Shown here one piece after another: positions 1 through 11,366 of a DNA stretch of 64,000 nucleotides. The stretch covers positions 1,419,789 through 1,483,788 of the forward strand of contig NW_006763142.1 in NCBI RefSeq assembly GCF_000264905.1, read 5' to 3'. The notes beneath the pieces were generated by a model that was not told where the DNA came from, searched no databases, and worked only from the letters and a program-made list of their open reading frames with translations. The translations under genes and the position numbers were made by a program. Origin of the DNA: Stereum hirsutum FP-91666 SS1. Taxonomy: Eukaryota; Basidiomycota; Agaricomycetes; Russulales; Stereaceae. Numbering within the stretch: the first letter of the stretch is position 1; every line of letters begins with the position of its first letter.

Positions 1-997
1 TAATAGACCTTACCGTGAGCTAAGTAAGTCTGTCAGCCAAATGTGAGACAATGCCGCACGAGAAAAGAGGCGAGGGCGGCAAGCGAGGTTCTCACGCTCT
101 TTTCTTCCCCGACCACCAGAGCCTCTAGAGACCGTCCGGCCTCTGGTATTTATTTTTTCGACCCACCCACCTCCCTTTCATACTCAGCGTATTCACGTCT
201 GGGTGTCACGTGTTCCCATAGGGGATACATTTATCACTCAGACGTGTTTACAGCTCGAAGCTGAGCATCAGGAGATCCATTTGTGGCGCTTCAACTCCGC
301 TTTCCATCCCGATCGGAGTTTGCCGTTCTCCTGTGCTCACGCTTCCCCACCCACTCACAAGTAAACTGGTCAAAGGTTGCCTCTACTTCAAGGAACCTAC
401 CTAGTCATCGAGAACCTCCGTTTGCGAACGAGAGGAAGAAGACAATTAGTTAGCGAAGATGGGGGGAAAATGAAACCTCGTCAAGTCTTAGTGAACCGCG
501 TAGGGGCGGGACCTGGCGGGACATGAATACATCGGCACCACCCGAGCTACGTATTGACAAATATCTACGCTATTTCCCACTCATTTTGTCCTCACCCATC
601 GCAGATACAACCGTGATCATACTTGAATTCCTGGAGGTTGTAAGTTGATCCATTCCACGATGACAATACTTACTGTGAATAACCCAAGCCGAGACCAAGA
701 ACGAGAGCACAGTTTCTTTTCGCGCCCATCAGGTCGCAGAGACTCAGAGCTTGCTCAGCATCGACCCTTCTAATGTTATGCTTACTTGTTGGCAGGACAT
801 TGATGCATCGATGCTCGATAAGAGCGCTTGGCTTGGGATTTCCTCGCCGGCAAGCACTTACGCGTCGCGTTTCTGCAGCTCGTCGTGTGTATCTGAGCCA
901 ATTGACGGCGGCTAGTTCTGAGAACCGCTGAGAAGATTTACAAAGAGGACAGTCTTCACACTGTCAACGAGTATACGAAGATGGACTCTTTTTTGGG
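1..997. other. Left edge, no gene recognised
   Basis: No reading frame here shows a recognisable protein or a consistent exon chain. The right part is presumably the promoter region of the gene that starts at 1210. Confidence 0.4.
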
Positions 998-1003
998 TAT
1001 AAA
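998..1003 (+). promoter_or_regulatory. TATA box of the AtaL-like gene
   Basis: TATAAA in a GC-rich setting, about 210 bp before the ATG at 1210. A plausible 5' leader intron (GTATGT near 1074 to TTACAG near 1160) lies between, which would bring the mature leader to a normal length. Confidence 0.5.
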
Positions 1004-1209
1004 GGCGCCCTCTATTTCGCCAGCCATTCGACATATCTCGTCTTGAAACCGAACCCATCTATGCCGTGAATAGTATGTGCTTGCTTCGTAATCATATCTC
1101 GAATATGCGCCTTCGTCGCCGCAACTCTTACTGACCTATAAACCATTATATTTATGTTACAGAGCTTTCGAATCCGCATCATAACCGGCTAACGTCTCCA
1201 AGTACAACG

Positions 1210-1906
1210 ATGTCCGCTCCTAAGGCCTCTATCGCCGCCACGCGCCCCGTCAACCCGTCCGGCGTATCGCCCACACTCACCGCAGACCAGCTCTGGAAAG
1301 GGCTTGTCATCAAGTCCCGTGAACCACAACGCTTCCTCGAGTTCTTTGAATCGTGCGAGATCGTCAAGGATGAAGGAACTCTGGTACGCTGTCGTGTCGG
1401 CTTCGGATAGTTCGAGGTCTATGTACGTTTCTTGCGTTCTGACAGCTGTTTCATACATCTCAGATATCCCGCCGTGCAAAGACCAAGACCGGACAGATCA
1501 TTGAGGAAGATGTTCACCTATATGAGCCTACTATTGTACGTGAACCCTTTATCTTTCTGCATTCACCCAGCTATCGTCGTCGTGTTCTGTTTCGAATTAT
1601 GGAGCCCGTCACTTCATTCCTTTGTCAACCGTCCTTGCTATAACTTTTGGCTTCATTTTGTTTGCTCACCCCTTGTTGATGTAGTGTTACTTCGAATCTG
1701 GATCCTTCCGCGTCACCAACATCATCTCCTACGACTCTGCCGGCGAGCTCCAGCTCACCTTCTCCTTCTGCAACGGCATTCCTGGCCCGAATCCCGATGA
1801 GGCCCTCACTAACCCGGTTGTAGCTGCGAACAAGGTTGGCGAGGGAGCGGTCAATCATACGCTCGAGGCTGTGAGGGCGTTAGTCAGGTCTGGAGAGATC
1901 CAGTAG
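1210..1906 (+). CDS. AtaL-like / DUF1857 protein (SRPBCC fold)
   Basis: Three exons, 1210-1383, 1464-1535 and 1685-1906, all joined in phase 0, give 155 residues. The first intron ends in CAG before ATATCCCGC and the second in TAG before TGTTAC. The product matches the small DUF1857/AtaL-like family of the SRPBCC (Bet v1-like) fold in length and pattern: an N-terminal strand, a central GTLISRRAKTKTGQIIEEDV segment, a FESGSFRVTNIISYD strand, and a long C-terminal helix reading EGAVNHTLEAVRALVRSGEIQ up to the stop. Members have a hydrophobic pocket; a few sit in secondary-metabolite clusters, but no such cluster is visible here. The biochemical role is not known from the sequence. No signal peptide, so probably cytosolic. 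Confidence 0.85.
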
Positions 1907-2562
1907 CTGAGCAGTGGGAGAATGATGATGTGTACCAGTGATCCGTGAGAGTGGGTAGGTTTGTACTTTAGGAATAGAGGTTGTATCAGTTTCGTCTGTG
2001 AATCGTATTTTTTGTTACTGCGGTACCGGAAAGGGTCTATGAATCAACTTACGACCAAGGCTGTCGCAAAGGTATCAGATAACTGCTAGCGCCGGTGAAT
2101 CTGTCGTTGAAGGTAGAAGACACACGAACGGAAAGGAAAGGGCATGCAAAATGAGGATTTGCAACCGATGAATAATATTATGGATAAAGGAGTGTAGGGA
2201 TTATGGGATTATAAACGAGTGAGTTTACTGGATATCGTCCGAACCAGGTATATAGACCAACCAAAAAAAATCAGCACGTAGCTTAGCTATGTACGTCGAC
2301 GATGGGAAAAAGATGGTGTCAGTGAGGTATGTACGCTAATGATGAACGACCACAAGCATAAGTTAAACAAAGACTCGGTCATAAATGACAACGAGGACGC
2401 GAACCTGCCGGCCAGAACTTGAAGGACGTAACAAGTATAAGAAATCGGTACCATGCTACCTCGTATATAAGGCCTCGTAAGCAGGCCCAGGGCTCAGGCT
2501 GATATGGTCCACGGACTTGTAGTGCAGAGCGTTCCGTCGTACACACGATTTTTACCCGAAGC
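1907..2562. other. Intergenic, convergent 3' ends
   Basis: About 650 bp between the stop of the AtaL-like gene (+) and the stop of the low-complexity protein gene (-). It should hold both 3' UTRs. No further gene seen. Confidence 0.5.
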
Positions 2563-5231
2563 TCATTTCAATCCCCTCAGCTTGACAATCACCTCCTGCA
2601 TGCTCTCCGCATTCCACTCCCCGCTCCAACCCTGCCTCTTCTCCTTCCTCGACAATGCCTTCACACGATTCTTCACGCTCTCATTCCTCTTCAACCCAAC
2701 TCCAACTCCAAATCCTTGGGCCTTTCCGTGTTCTTGTCCACGTATCCACCCACCATCAACCAATTCATGCTTCATGTCCTCCTCAACCTCATTCTCTCGC
2801 ATCTGTTCCTCTTGTATCCAACGCGCGAGCGCCTCGTCGTCACGATTGCCGACTCCGGACCAAGCTGCAGCTGGATCCCAGACGGGTCCAATGTTGGCGA
2901 ACGGTCGATCAATGTGTTGGGAGTGGATCGGACCACGAGGGTCGAAGTTCTTGCGCAAGGGGGTGTGCACGAGGCTCTGTGTGTGCGCACAACGTACAGA
3001 CCACGGAGTCATGGGTTGCGTGGGTGAAGGCGAACGGTCGTCCGGTGTTGGCTGAGGACTAGCTTGATGCTGGGGTGAATAAGAGCCTGGGTGGCGACGA
3101 GAGATGGGTGGACTACGCGGCATATGTAGGCGGAGATCGGCGGGAGAGGGTGCCTGTGGAGATGCGAGGGCTTGCGATAGTGCCGGGGAGGGTTCAGGAA
3201 TCGGAAGAGGATAACCACGCACGGCGTGCAGACAGGGAACGCCAGAGATATCAATCACTTCGGTATTCGCCTGTTGCGCCTTCCTCTCCCTCACACGACC
3301 ACGTTCATCATCGACATGCGTCTGCGTCGTCGAAGTCATCGTGACGCCCATCGTTCTCGACTCAATACCAGGCGGGAGCGGCGGAACGATGGACAACACG
3401 TTATTCTTCCTCGTATTCCACTTGCCGCCTTCACCATCACTAACATCTCCAACAGCCTTCCTTTCCGCACCCTGCATAACCAACTCCACTGGCGGCCTCT
3501 CCCCCAAATGTCTCGCAAGCTTCGACATCCTCCTCCTCCTAGCCTGCAGGTCCTTCTGCTTCCTCTTCTTCTCACGGTCCGAGAAAGCACTTTGTGTGCT
3601 CGGAGATGTGGAAGAGATGGAGGCGCGACGCATGGAGGCGCGGGAGGTACGGACTGTGAACGCCGGAGAGCGGGGCGAGAGGGATGGAGAAAGCAAGAGG
3701 AAGCTGTTCGATGGCGAAGGTGTGAGAGAGGGTGTTCCCGAACGGTTTCGGTGTTTACGCGAGGTCGAGTTACTGATGGAAGGAGTGGGACGAGGACTCG
3801 GAGTAGGACCGGATGCAGAAGGGCGAGCACGGTCTGGGCTGAGATGGGGCGACGAAGGCGAGCCGGAGATGGAGACGGATTTCTCGGACGAGGGTGTGGC
3901 GAGGCAGACGTTGAAATGGGTTTGGCCAAGAGATTGGGCTTTCTCGACGTTGACGCTGAGGTTCGGCCTCGAAGCATGGTGCGAAGTGGAGCTGGAAGGT
4001 GGTTCGATAGGAAAAGACGTTTCGATGGTGAAAGGGGGCTCGAGGATGGAAGGAAGTGGAGGAAGGAATGATTCAGAAGCAGAAGACTTCTTGTGGCGGT
4101 GGCGTTCTGATATGGCGGACTGGCTCTGCTATAAGACGTTTGATGAGATCGAACGAGCGAGAATACAGAGAAAGAACTCACAGTGTAAGCAGAAGTAGAA
4201 GCAGTTCGGCCCCTCTCACCAAACATGAAGTCATTCAAACTACCACTGTCGCTACTCGACCTCTCTTTCCCCTTGCCCTTAGCCTCCCTTTTCCCTTCAA
4301 CCTCACTATCCACCGACTTCTGCGACCTATGACCGGAGCCCTTCAGGCCCATCCGTGCCGGCGGAGAAGCTGGGGTCGAGGCCGTCGGCGACGGCATAAC
4401 GAACGCAGAAGCGGCAAAGAAGAGTGGCGAGGCCCGTTTATTGCTGCGCGCCAATTGATCGTTATCGGGCTTCTGCTCTCTAATGGAACTCCTATTCGAA
4501 TGAGTGGCCTCGACCTTCCGTCCGCCCGGCGGTGTAGGCTTCTGAATCGGACGCTTCTCCGCCACCATACGAGGCGGGAAGAACTTCGGCGCGATATTTG
4601 TATAAACGATCTCCTCCTCCACCTCCGCATGCGAGCTGATCGTTGGAGCGGTGGAAGGTCTGTCCGAGCTTCGGATACGAGTGCGAGTGCGATTACGACT
4701 TTGAGGAGGGTTGAATGCGGTGGAGGTGGGGGAAGGAGGTGTGAGACGGAGGACGGGAGTGGTACCGAGGACTTTCGCGAGTTTGCGCGTGGACTTCATG
4801 AGCCGTTGACGCTGGTCGGCTGTGAGTGGGCGCTCGAGTGGGGGCGTATCGAGATTTCGTTCGGAGGGCGAGGGTGCGGTAGTGGGACGACCACGGGAAG
4901 AGGAAGAGGCTGTGGAACGACCCCAGGAGGAGGAAGGAGATGTGGTGGGACGACCAAGCGTGGATGTAGGGGCGGTGGTGGGACGACCGAGACTGGAAGT
5001 AGGAGCGGTGGTAGGACGACCATGATGGGATGTAGGTGCAGTGGTAGGACGGCCGAGATGGGATGTAGGTGCAGTAGTAGGACGACCAAGATGGGATGTA
5101 GGTGCAGTGGTAGGGCGCCCAAAAGATGACGTTGGGGCAGCGGTCGGACGACCAAAGGAAGAGGTGGGAGCAGTGGTCGGACGACCCTGAGAGCCAGAGG
5201 GCGCGGTGGTTGGACGACGGAAGGATGCCAT
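2563..5231 (-). CDS. Large low-complexity protein with N-terminal GRPTTAP repeats
   Basis: Two exons on the minus strand, 4182-5231 and 2563-4128, joined in phase 0 by a 53-nt intron (donor GTGAGT, acceptor TATAG; a CAG three bases further is equally possible), giving 871 residues. The N-terminus (residues 6-123) is eleven near-identical units of about 11 residues, GRPTTAPTSxx. A conserved-looking basic motif follows, STRKLAKVLGTTP (about residue 150), and a similar one, KRKQKDLQARRRRMSKLARH, appears around residue 545, so the protein may carry two copies of a short KLAxxLGxxP motif. The rest is rich in Ser, Pro, Arg and Thr. The C-terminal 150 residues are more ordered (SKxxVKNRVKALSRKEKRQG, WSGEWNAESMQEVIVKLRGLK). 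No membrane segment or signal peptide. Proteins of this kind occur in Agaricomycetes, but I do not recognise a function. Confidence 0.75.
4863..5216 (-). repeat. 33-bp coding minisatellite (GRPTTAP x 11)
   Basis: Eleven head-to-tail units of about 33 bp at the 5' end of the gene at 2563-5231. Each encodes RPTTAP plus a variable TSxxG spacer. The last two units before the repeat ends are the most degenerate (RPTTSPSSSW, RSTASSSSR). The array stays in frame throughout, so selection for an open frame is likely. Confidence 0.9.
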
Positions 5232-6575
5232 CGTAGAGTTGGCCTGGAGAAAGAGAGAGCTAACGAGTTGGAGTCAGCTTTAAGACATCAAAACAGAATG
5301 ACGATGGCAGGGGTCCAGCGAATAGATGACAAAAAGGAAGAGAGGGGCGCACCTATTGAAATGGTGGGAGACCACGGGTCCTGAGAAGATAAAGAAGTGA
5401 TTGCGAGTGTGGAGTTGATCCGATGAACTATGTATGGTGATACCGTCGAGGCCGAAATTCAAGAAAGGCGAAAACGTCGAGTTCCGTGTATGTTCTGAGA
5501 AGGTACAGCGAAGAAAACAAGCTGTGGTCGGGAGGAAGACAGAGACACAGGAAAGTGGGGAAAAGGACGGAGGTAAGACAGTGGAGCAGCCAAGCCTAGA
5601 TAAATCGTGAAGATGCAGTAAAGCTAAGCGATAGGCTGAGAGATCGGGGCGAAGAGCGCAGTGATGAAGCACTACGTAGGGCCCCGTTCTCCGTTGTCTC
5701 CAATCGGAAGATTAAATTTAACCACACGAGGGGCACTATAGGTAATATCGTCAGTGGGGTGGGGCGCGGTCTTGCTCTGGTGTTAGCAACAGGAAGCAAC
5801 TTCTTCTTTACTAGCGGTAAAAGCCAGCTCGTGATAGGTACGAATGAAGCAGAAGCAGAAGTTCTCGACGGCCTGGCCAGCGCTGACGCTGGTTCCCTTC
5901 GCCTGCCCTTGACGTAATCCCGAGATCGGTCTGAAGTGATGGAGAGGAGACAAGTTTTCGAGGACGTCGATTCGGAGCCTCTTGGAGATGATAGCTAACG
6001 ACAAGCACAGTGCTTTGAACGCGCTTTGACAGTGGAGAAATGGATCTTTCTCTCCTGCGTAGTTGCGATGCCGCAGTAGCGGGAAGGGGTGTTTCATCCA
6101 CCCACATTTAGCGAATAATCTGAGTTGCAATCTTGTCGTTAGCGGGTGAACCCCTGTTGCTGCTGCCCTTCAAACGCATGGTCGATGGTCTGGGGCATAT
6201 GTGATAGTCGACGATACTCTCGCCAAACAAATGATTGTGCTGCTAATGTACAGCAAACCACCTTGAGGAGCATCAGTGAGGGCAAATATCGACCGCAGAG
6301 GAAGTCGATGAGCTGGCGTGATGATGGACGGTGCGGAGGAATTCTTATCATCACTTGCGGGTTCGGGGGCCACAATGCTCGGCATTTGCCGACGCAAATC
6401 AAACCTGCCATCAGTGGCCCCGACGGTGTTGAGCATTGTGGCCCACACAGTTCTGGGCGTCGTATTGACGCGCTTGGAGAACTAGATACTCCAAGTATAG
6501 GAGGGACCGAGGCGGTGATTAAGCCAGGAAGAAGCGCAATATAATTCTCGGACTGTTGGGCCAGTCCTATGCGCG
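5232..6575. other. Intergenic, no convincing gene
   Basis: Upstream of the repeat protein and downstream of the thioesterase, both on the minus strand. Several frames of 100-150 codons exist on both strands, but none shows a family motif or a coherent splice chain. It contains the inverted repeat at 6367-6444. Confidence 0.5.
6367..6444. repeat. 14-bp perfect inverted repeat with 50-bp loop
   Basis: GGGCCACAATGCTC at 6367-6380 and its exact reverse complement at 6431-6444. It could form a hairpin in DNA or in a transcript. It lies 130-210 bp beyond the thioesterase stop codon, so it may be part of the 3' UTR or of a transposon relic. Confidence 0.6.
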
Positions 6576-7999
6576 CTATCGGAACCTCCACCACTTCCCC
6601 TGTCCGCTCGGGGCGATCTCTCCCGCCTCCTTGTTCCCCAAACCGTTAACTCCATTCTTCGACTCGCCCTCACCCTCCATCATAGCCTCCCCCACTTCTC
6701 TTCTCCCCTCCCCTCCAGACTTATCAGCACCGATCTTGCCAGGTACGCGCACACCATCTCCAGGCTCGCCCATGACCTTGGCGATGGCAGATGAGTTCAG
6801 AAGTTGTGCGTAGCGGGGCTGGACGAAGAGGGCACTATTTTTTTTTGGGTTAATTTGTATTTGTGGAGTGGCGGATTGAGTCGGTGTCGAGAGAGGCGGG
6901 AGGGAGTGGTGTTGAGAAAGGAGGTTAGTCATCGTGTCGATGAGGGAAAGACGTCATAGGCCATCGTTGAAGTATCGTGGTGAGTGCCGCGTAAGTGGAA
7001 GAGGGAGCAAAACAACATCAGCAGGAGGGAGAAACGAGGGGGCTTACTCTGCTTCTACGAGTAATTTGCCGGACAGGTCTTCGACCGTGCCTACGACTTT
7101 TGTCCGGCGGCCTTTGGCCTCGACTAACTTGATCTTCAAGACGATAAACTGGAGCAACACATAATATCTGGTAAGACATACACCAATCGTCAAGGGCTCT
7201 CGGGACCGACACCGTACCTGGTCTGCGAGCGTTGGAGCTTTATAATTGATGTTAAGCCTTGCAGTTACACCGATCTTCTCCGGGAGGTTAAGGATGGCCT
7301 GGCGAGGAAAACCTTCGCATTAGCTTATGCCGATAATACGGGAACACGATAGTCCGTCAAAGAGCGGGTGATCGCAGTAATATCGAAGGAAGCCAAGTAG
7401 AAAAACGGACTCACCACTCTCGCCAAACTCTCGTCTAACAACGTCGCCAACAAACCTCCATGAATAACTCCATCATGTCCACACAGTCCTCTCCCCACAT
7501 GCACGAACACCCATCCCTCGCTCTCGTCTCTCTTCGCCCTCACTAACGGCGGTAAGGCCAACCTTCCCGGTCCCCTCAACGCCCCCGCCGTCAAACTATT
7601 CACTCTCCTCTCCTCCGGAACCTTCAAATATGGTCTCGTCTCATACCAATCTTCTCCCGCCGCTTCCGTTGCCTCTCGGTGTTGTAATAGAAGTGGAAGG
7701 GATTGCAAAGTTTCTTCTAAGGACTCGACGTAGGAAATTGCATCGGGGTGTGATGGGTCGGGTGGTGGCGGTGCGATGCGTGGGGATAGGAAAGTGAGAA
7801 GAGTTGGAGGGAAGAGGGACCCAAGGGTGTAGGATGTGAGAGCGATTCCTGTGATGCTTAGGATGAGAGCTGGCCCACTGAAAGCGCGGCGGTGGGTGGC
7901 GTGTGGCGTAACGTGAGGCCGGATTGGAGAAGTGTGGTGTAGATTGTGTGCGTTGCGCGAGCCCAATAGCTGTAGCGAGCGTAAAACTGGACGAGACAT
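6576..7999 (-). CDS. Hotdog-fold thioesterase, N-terminal membrane anchor
   Basis: Four minus-strand exons, 7415-7999, 7218-7298, 7048-7148 and 6576-6834, give 341 residues; all junction phases agree (0, 0, then 2+1). Residues 1-38 are rich in Arg, His and Ser with few acids, as in a mitochondrial presequence. Residues 40-70 (ALILSITGIALTSYTLGSLF) look like one membrane span. The hotdog domain of the PaaI/acyl-thioesterase type follows: GLCGHDGVIHGGLLATLLDE (central helix with the conserved HGG), AILNLPEKIGVTARLNINYK (strand), KIKLVEAKGRRTKVVGTVED (strand) and DALFVQPRYAQLL at the C-terminal strand. A 70-residue Gly/Glu-rich tail ends in WWRFR. Probable reaction: hydrolysis of an acyl-CoA thioester at a mitochondrial membrane. 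The family is clear; substrate and location are inferred. Confidence 0.88.
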
Positions 8000-8797
8000 A
8001 GTTTATGAGAATGGTGAGGGTATCACTCCAGATAAATATATTCTGTAAAGCGGGCGGTCAGAACGTTTGATGTCCGGTGAAGACGGGTACGAAGACAACG
8101 GAACAGTCAAGTGTAAAATGATGACATTACCTATCACTGGTCCTGGGTCTTTAGAATGGACAGAATACTATCAGTTTTCGTGTAAAGAGGCTTGTATAAG
8201 GATTAGTGAACAAGAGTTTTGTTGGCTGCTGGCACAGTGATCAAGGACGTGCTCCGGGCCGAGAGGGAGGTGAAGTATCCGGTTGGGGTGACACACGTGG
8301 GAAAGAAATTAGCCGAGCTATGTTGAACTTTGGCAGTTCTCCGCGAACAACCACCGTACTTAACTTCGTCTTGATCATCTTCTAGGCTATACCGATTGCG
8401 GACTGCAATTGATCTTCTCTTTGTCTTTTTTTTCCGAAAGTACGCGGTTTTCTTTGTTAGATGGAATTTGGTCTTCTTCAGCGACTTCTCCGTACAAAAA
8501 CACGCCAGATCTCGAACTACCTTCTGATAGTTGGGTGGTTGTAACTTGTCGACGTAAGATCCAGTTTTCTGGTCATCAACTCTCGATATCTCTTGGTAAA
8601 TCAGTCTGTTCTACGTTTGAACAAAAAAAATGCCCCTCTACCGTCTGGATGGAGGAGGCTTCTGTCTACTTCAATCTATGTACCCCGTAGAGTCCGTCCA
8701 CTACCGGTATCTGGAGGGGTATATTTTTCTCACAGACTTTGGCAGATGTATATTCCATGGTCGTATAGGTACTGACGTTTCCCGCGAAAATTGCTAG
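8000..8797. other. Divergent intergenic region, no gene recognised
   Basis: Between the thioesterase start (-) and the decayed Myb-like gene (+). Open frames at 8409-8775 show no family signature; they could include upstream exons of the decayed gene, but no clean splice chain connects them. Confidence 0.4.
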
Positions 8798-9960
8798 GGG
8801 GCGTGAAGAACTCACCGCTTCTGACGACAGACATCTCATCGAGTGGATCGGGCTCCGTATGTCCTCGGCAGACGATCACCCATAAAAAGAAATAGCAGAA
8901 CACAGAAAACTCTATGGAACACGACGGTGAGTCGCCTTCTTCTATTTATACACAATATAGCCATCACTTTCAGGACTAATCTTTGGGTTGTACTTCGCGA
9001 AACACAGGAATCATAGAGCGACCGTCACGATACGTCAAACTCCGAGCTCGATCTGATCCACTGATCAAGGCCTTAGTAGCCAAGTATCTGCCGGAAAAGT
9101 ACCTGAAAGGTTTGGCCCCATTGAGTGATCTTCGAAGACAGGGAGATGATAATGCAGATGAAACCTCAGAAGATGGGGAGGATGATGACGACGGCACTAT
9201 CCAGGGCAACGAGCAGAAGAACGCGTTCAATTTGGACGCGGTTGTTGGGCCGCCTCCCGGACGCGAGTCGACCGCTCACAAGGTCCGTCCGTCGTCATTC
9301 TCCATAAATCTAAATCAGCATTGCCAGTCTCACGCACGGAAGATAAACAGACGATCTTTCTCACATTTGGCCTGCTACCTGCACGACTACGAAGAGCATG
9401 TCGACCATGACCGCGGCTAAGATAACTCCCACAGAAAATAGGAAGGAAGGAAGGAAGGTGTAAACACGCCGGCGCGCTGTCCCGTCTACTTTTGCCCACA
9501 TCGAAAGTCATGGCTGATCCGTCCTAGAAATCTCGCCATGTTTCGGGCCCCGCCCATGGAAACAGTGATCCCTTAGGCGAGTACGACGTCCAGCCCGCTC
9601 ACGGGCGTTCTTTCTCCGTCGAAGGCGAATCTAAGGTTTACCATGACATAGGAGTCGACGAGAAATTGCATGGCGAATATGATGGAAACGCGATCCTCGA
9701 ACCGAACGGGGACGACGAACAGGAGGCGGTAGCGCAGCTCACTGGGGAGGGAGTCAACTCCGTAAGTTTCTCCGACACCGTCATGTCCAGTTACTCACCC
9801 TTCACGGATAGTCGACATCTTCTGCAAGCCGTATTGCTCAGGCTTATCAAGACGAAAGGTAAACAACTCGCAAAATGTCCTGGTTACTGATCATGCTCTA
9901 TGTTGCAGGATTGTCCTACCGCACCGCAGCCATCGCTTCTGTCCTCGTTTGGTGGCGTGA
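8798..9960 (+). pseudogene. Decayed gene resembling a Rap1-type Myb-domain protein
   Basis: After a TTGCTAG acceptor the frame reads REELTASDDRHLIEWIGLRM, like the first helix of Rap1 Myb domains (FTxxDDxxLxxYI). The same frame then meets TAA, yet continues with HRKLYGTR, where the family has GxKLY. After a possible intron (GTGAGT near 8931 to TTTCAG near 8975) RETQES-stop-SDRH corresponds to the family helix RHTWQSWRDRY with a TAG in place of a Trp codon, and the frame shifts to RYVKLRARSDPLIKALVAK. Further exon-like stretches follow: an acidic region to about 9282, then 9560-9761 and 9812-9858, with a last possible exon ending at TGA 9960. At least two stops and one frameshift argue for a pseudogene. 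The family assignment comes from remembered consensus and is moderate. Confidence 0.4.
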
Positions 9961-10395
9961 AGAGCACGGATACCCATACATAAATAAACAGAAATGTCGA
10001 GGGGAAAAATGCGCCATTTACACCTCCGCCCGGTTCACGGGCTGCTCTGGCTGTCTCCCGGAAGAGAAAGCCCTATGGTGCCGCTGCGAACTTCACGGAC
10101 CCTTCGTTGTGCCCCTAATCACATTTGTATCTACCTACGAACTGAACATCTTGTCTGTCCGTATATTGAAAATCTTTTCCCCTCGTTTCGTACAATGAGG
10201 CAATCTTTGAAAAGGAGCCACGCTGATTGTGGCACCTTGGCCTTGCTAACGCCACAGTCACGCTCACGGTGTAACAGGCGCGTGACTGGACGCGTTTATT
10301 CAGGTTTATTCGCGTCTTTCTCGAATCTCCTTCTTTCCTCTTCCTTCTGCACCACATCAAGCTTTCGTCAAGATTTCTCTTTCCCCTCCTCAAAC
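9961..10395. other. Short intergenic region
   Basis: Leader region of the ubiquitin-like gene; pyrimidine-rich near 10320-10390, as is common before fungal start codons. No separate gene seen. Confidence 0.4.
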
Positions 10396-10689
10396 ATGTC
10401 TTCAGATACCACCCCGCCGACCACACATTCCACAGTCTCTACCACAACGTCCATCACATTCAAAATAGTCCGCTCAGACGTGTCGCCCAGCAGAACCGTA
10501 TCCATCGAAGCCGAACGGAGCATGACGGTCACAGAGCTCAAGAAGGAGCTCTACCGACTCGAGGATATCGCCCCTGAAAACCAGAGACTTATGCACCTGG
10601 GAAGCACAATGCGCGATGAATGGACTCTGGAGCAGAGTGAGGTCCGAGATGGGGATGAGATTCACAATATTCGGCAGATGCGGGGATGA
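10396..10689 (+). CDS. Small ubiquitin-like domain protein
   Basis: Single exon, 97 residues. The start is the ATG of CAAACATGTC; the frame is open upstream, but upstream residues look like leader. Residues 1-20 are a Ser/Thr tail, then a complete beta-grasp pattern: ITFKIVRSDVSPSRTVSIEA (two strands), SMTVTELKKELYRLEDIAPE (helix), NQRLMHLGSTMRDEWTLEQS, and EVRDGDEIHNIRQMRG at the end. QRLMHLGSTMRDEWTL corresponds to the ubiquitin QRLIFAGKQLEDGRTL segment. The protein stops in MRG, so the Gly-Gly needed for conjugation is not encoded; it is probably a non-conjugated Ubl that binds partners. No close named orthologue is recognised. Confidence 0.75.
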   Translation: MSSDTTPPTTHSTVSTTTSITFKIVRSDVSPSRTVSIEAERSMTVTELKKELYRLEDIAPENQRLMHLGSTMRDEWTLEQSEVRDGDEIHNIRQMRG

Positions 10690-11366
10690 GCGTGTGTGGC
10701 TTGGAGCGGTTCATTGGGCTCGTTGACAGTTTGGTATGTCCATGGAGCTTGGCTACAGATACACTTCCTGATCCTGACAAATGCGCTTCGCGTACATAGC
10801 TTAGATGGAGAGGGATACCTCGCCTCTGCCTTCAGGGACCATCCATGCTTTCCGTAACTCGCTTGATCCGTGCTCTGCCGTCTATGTGCACGATGAGGAT
10901 TGTTCGACACGAATGAATAGGCATAATGAATCACCATAATATATTATGTAGCCCGGTATACTAGTAACCACATAACCCGTTACACATGCGTATGTACGCG
11001 TATGTAGCAGCACTATGATCCACATATCCACACCACACAGGCCTCTACGCCGGACATCTAGTGTGAAAAAGGTCTCGAGAGTCCAATGCGAGTATGTAAG
11101 TAAGGCAGGTGAGTGGTGACGAGGATGAGTGTGACGATATTTGACAGTCCAATGAGTACGCCGTATGTTAGGCAAAATTCAAGAGTGAGACCCGATCAAT
11201 ATGAGCAAGAAGTCCATGTAACAGAGTAATGAGAGTGTGCGAAGTCCGTATGCCACAGCAGACCAAACCAGGAGAGCGTAAAGCAAATAGTAACAAGGAA
11301 GGGCAACCACGAGTTTGTCCAACGAAAACCAAAATGAGAAAGATAGTGGACAGCAAATACGACAGC
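10690..11366. other. Intergenic, convergent 3' ends
   Basis: About 680 bp between the stops of the ubiquitin-like gene (+) and the alpha-amylase (-). No gene recognised; open frames here are short and on the wrong strand for any exon chain. Confidence 0.45.

Noticed and set aside
3226..5129. Plus-strand frames of 281-357 codons
   Set aside because: Antisense to the minus-strand low-complexity gene, Arg/Gly-rich mirror of its Ser/Pro/Arg codons.
9441..9458. GGAA repeat
   Set aside because: Only four and a half units; ordinary microsatellite of no further interest.
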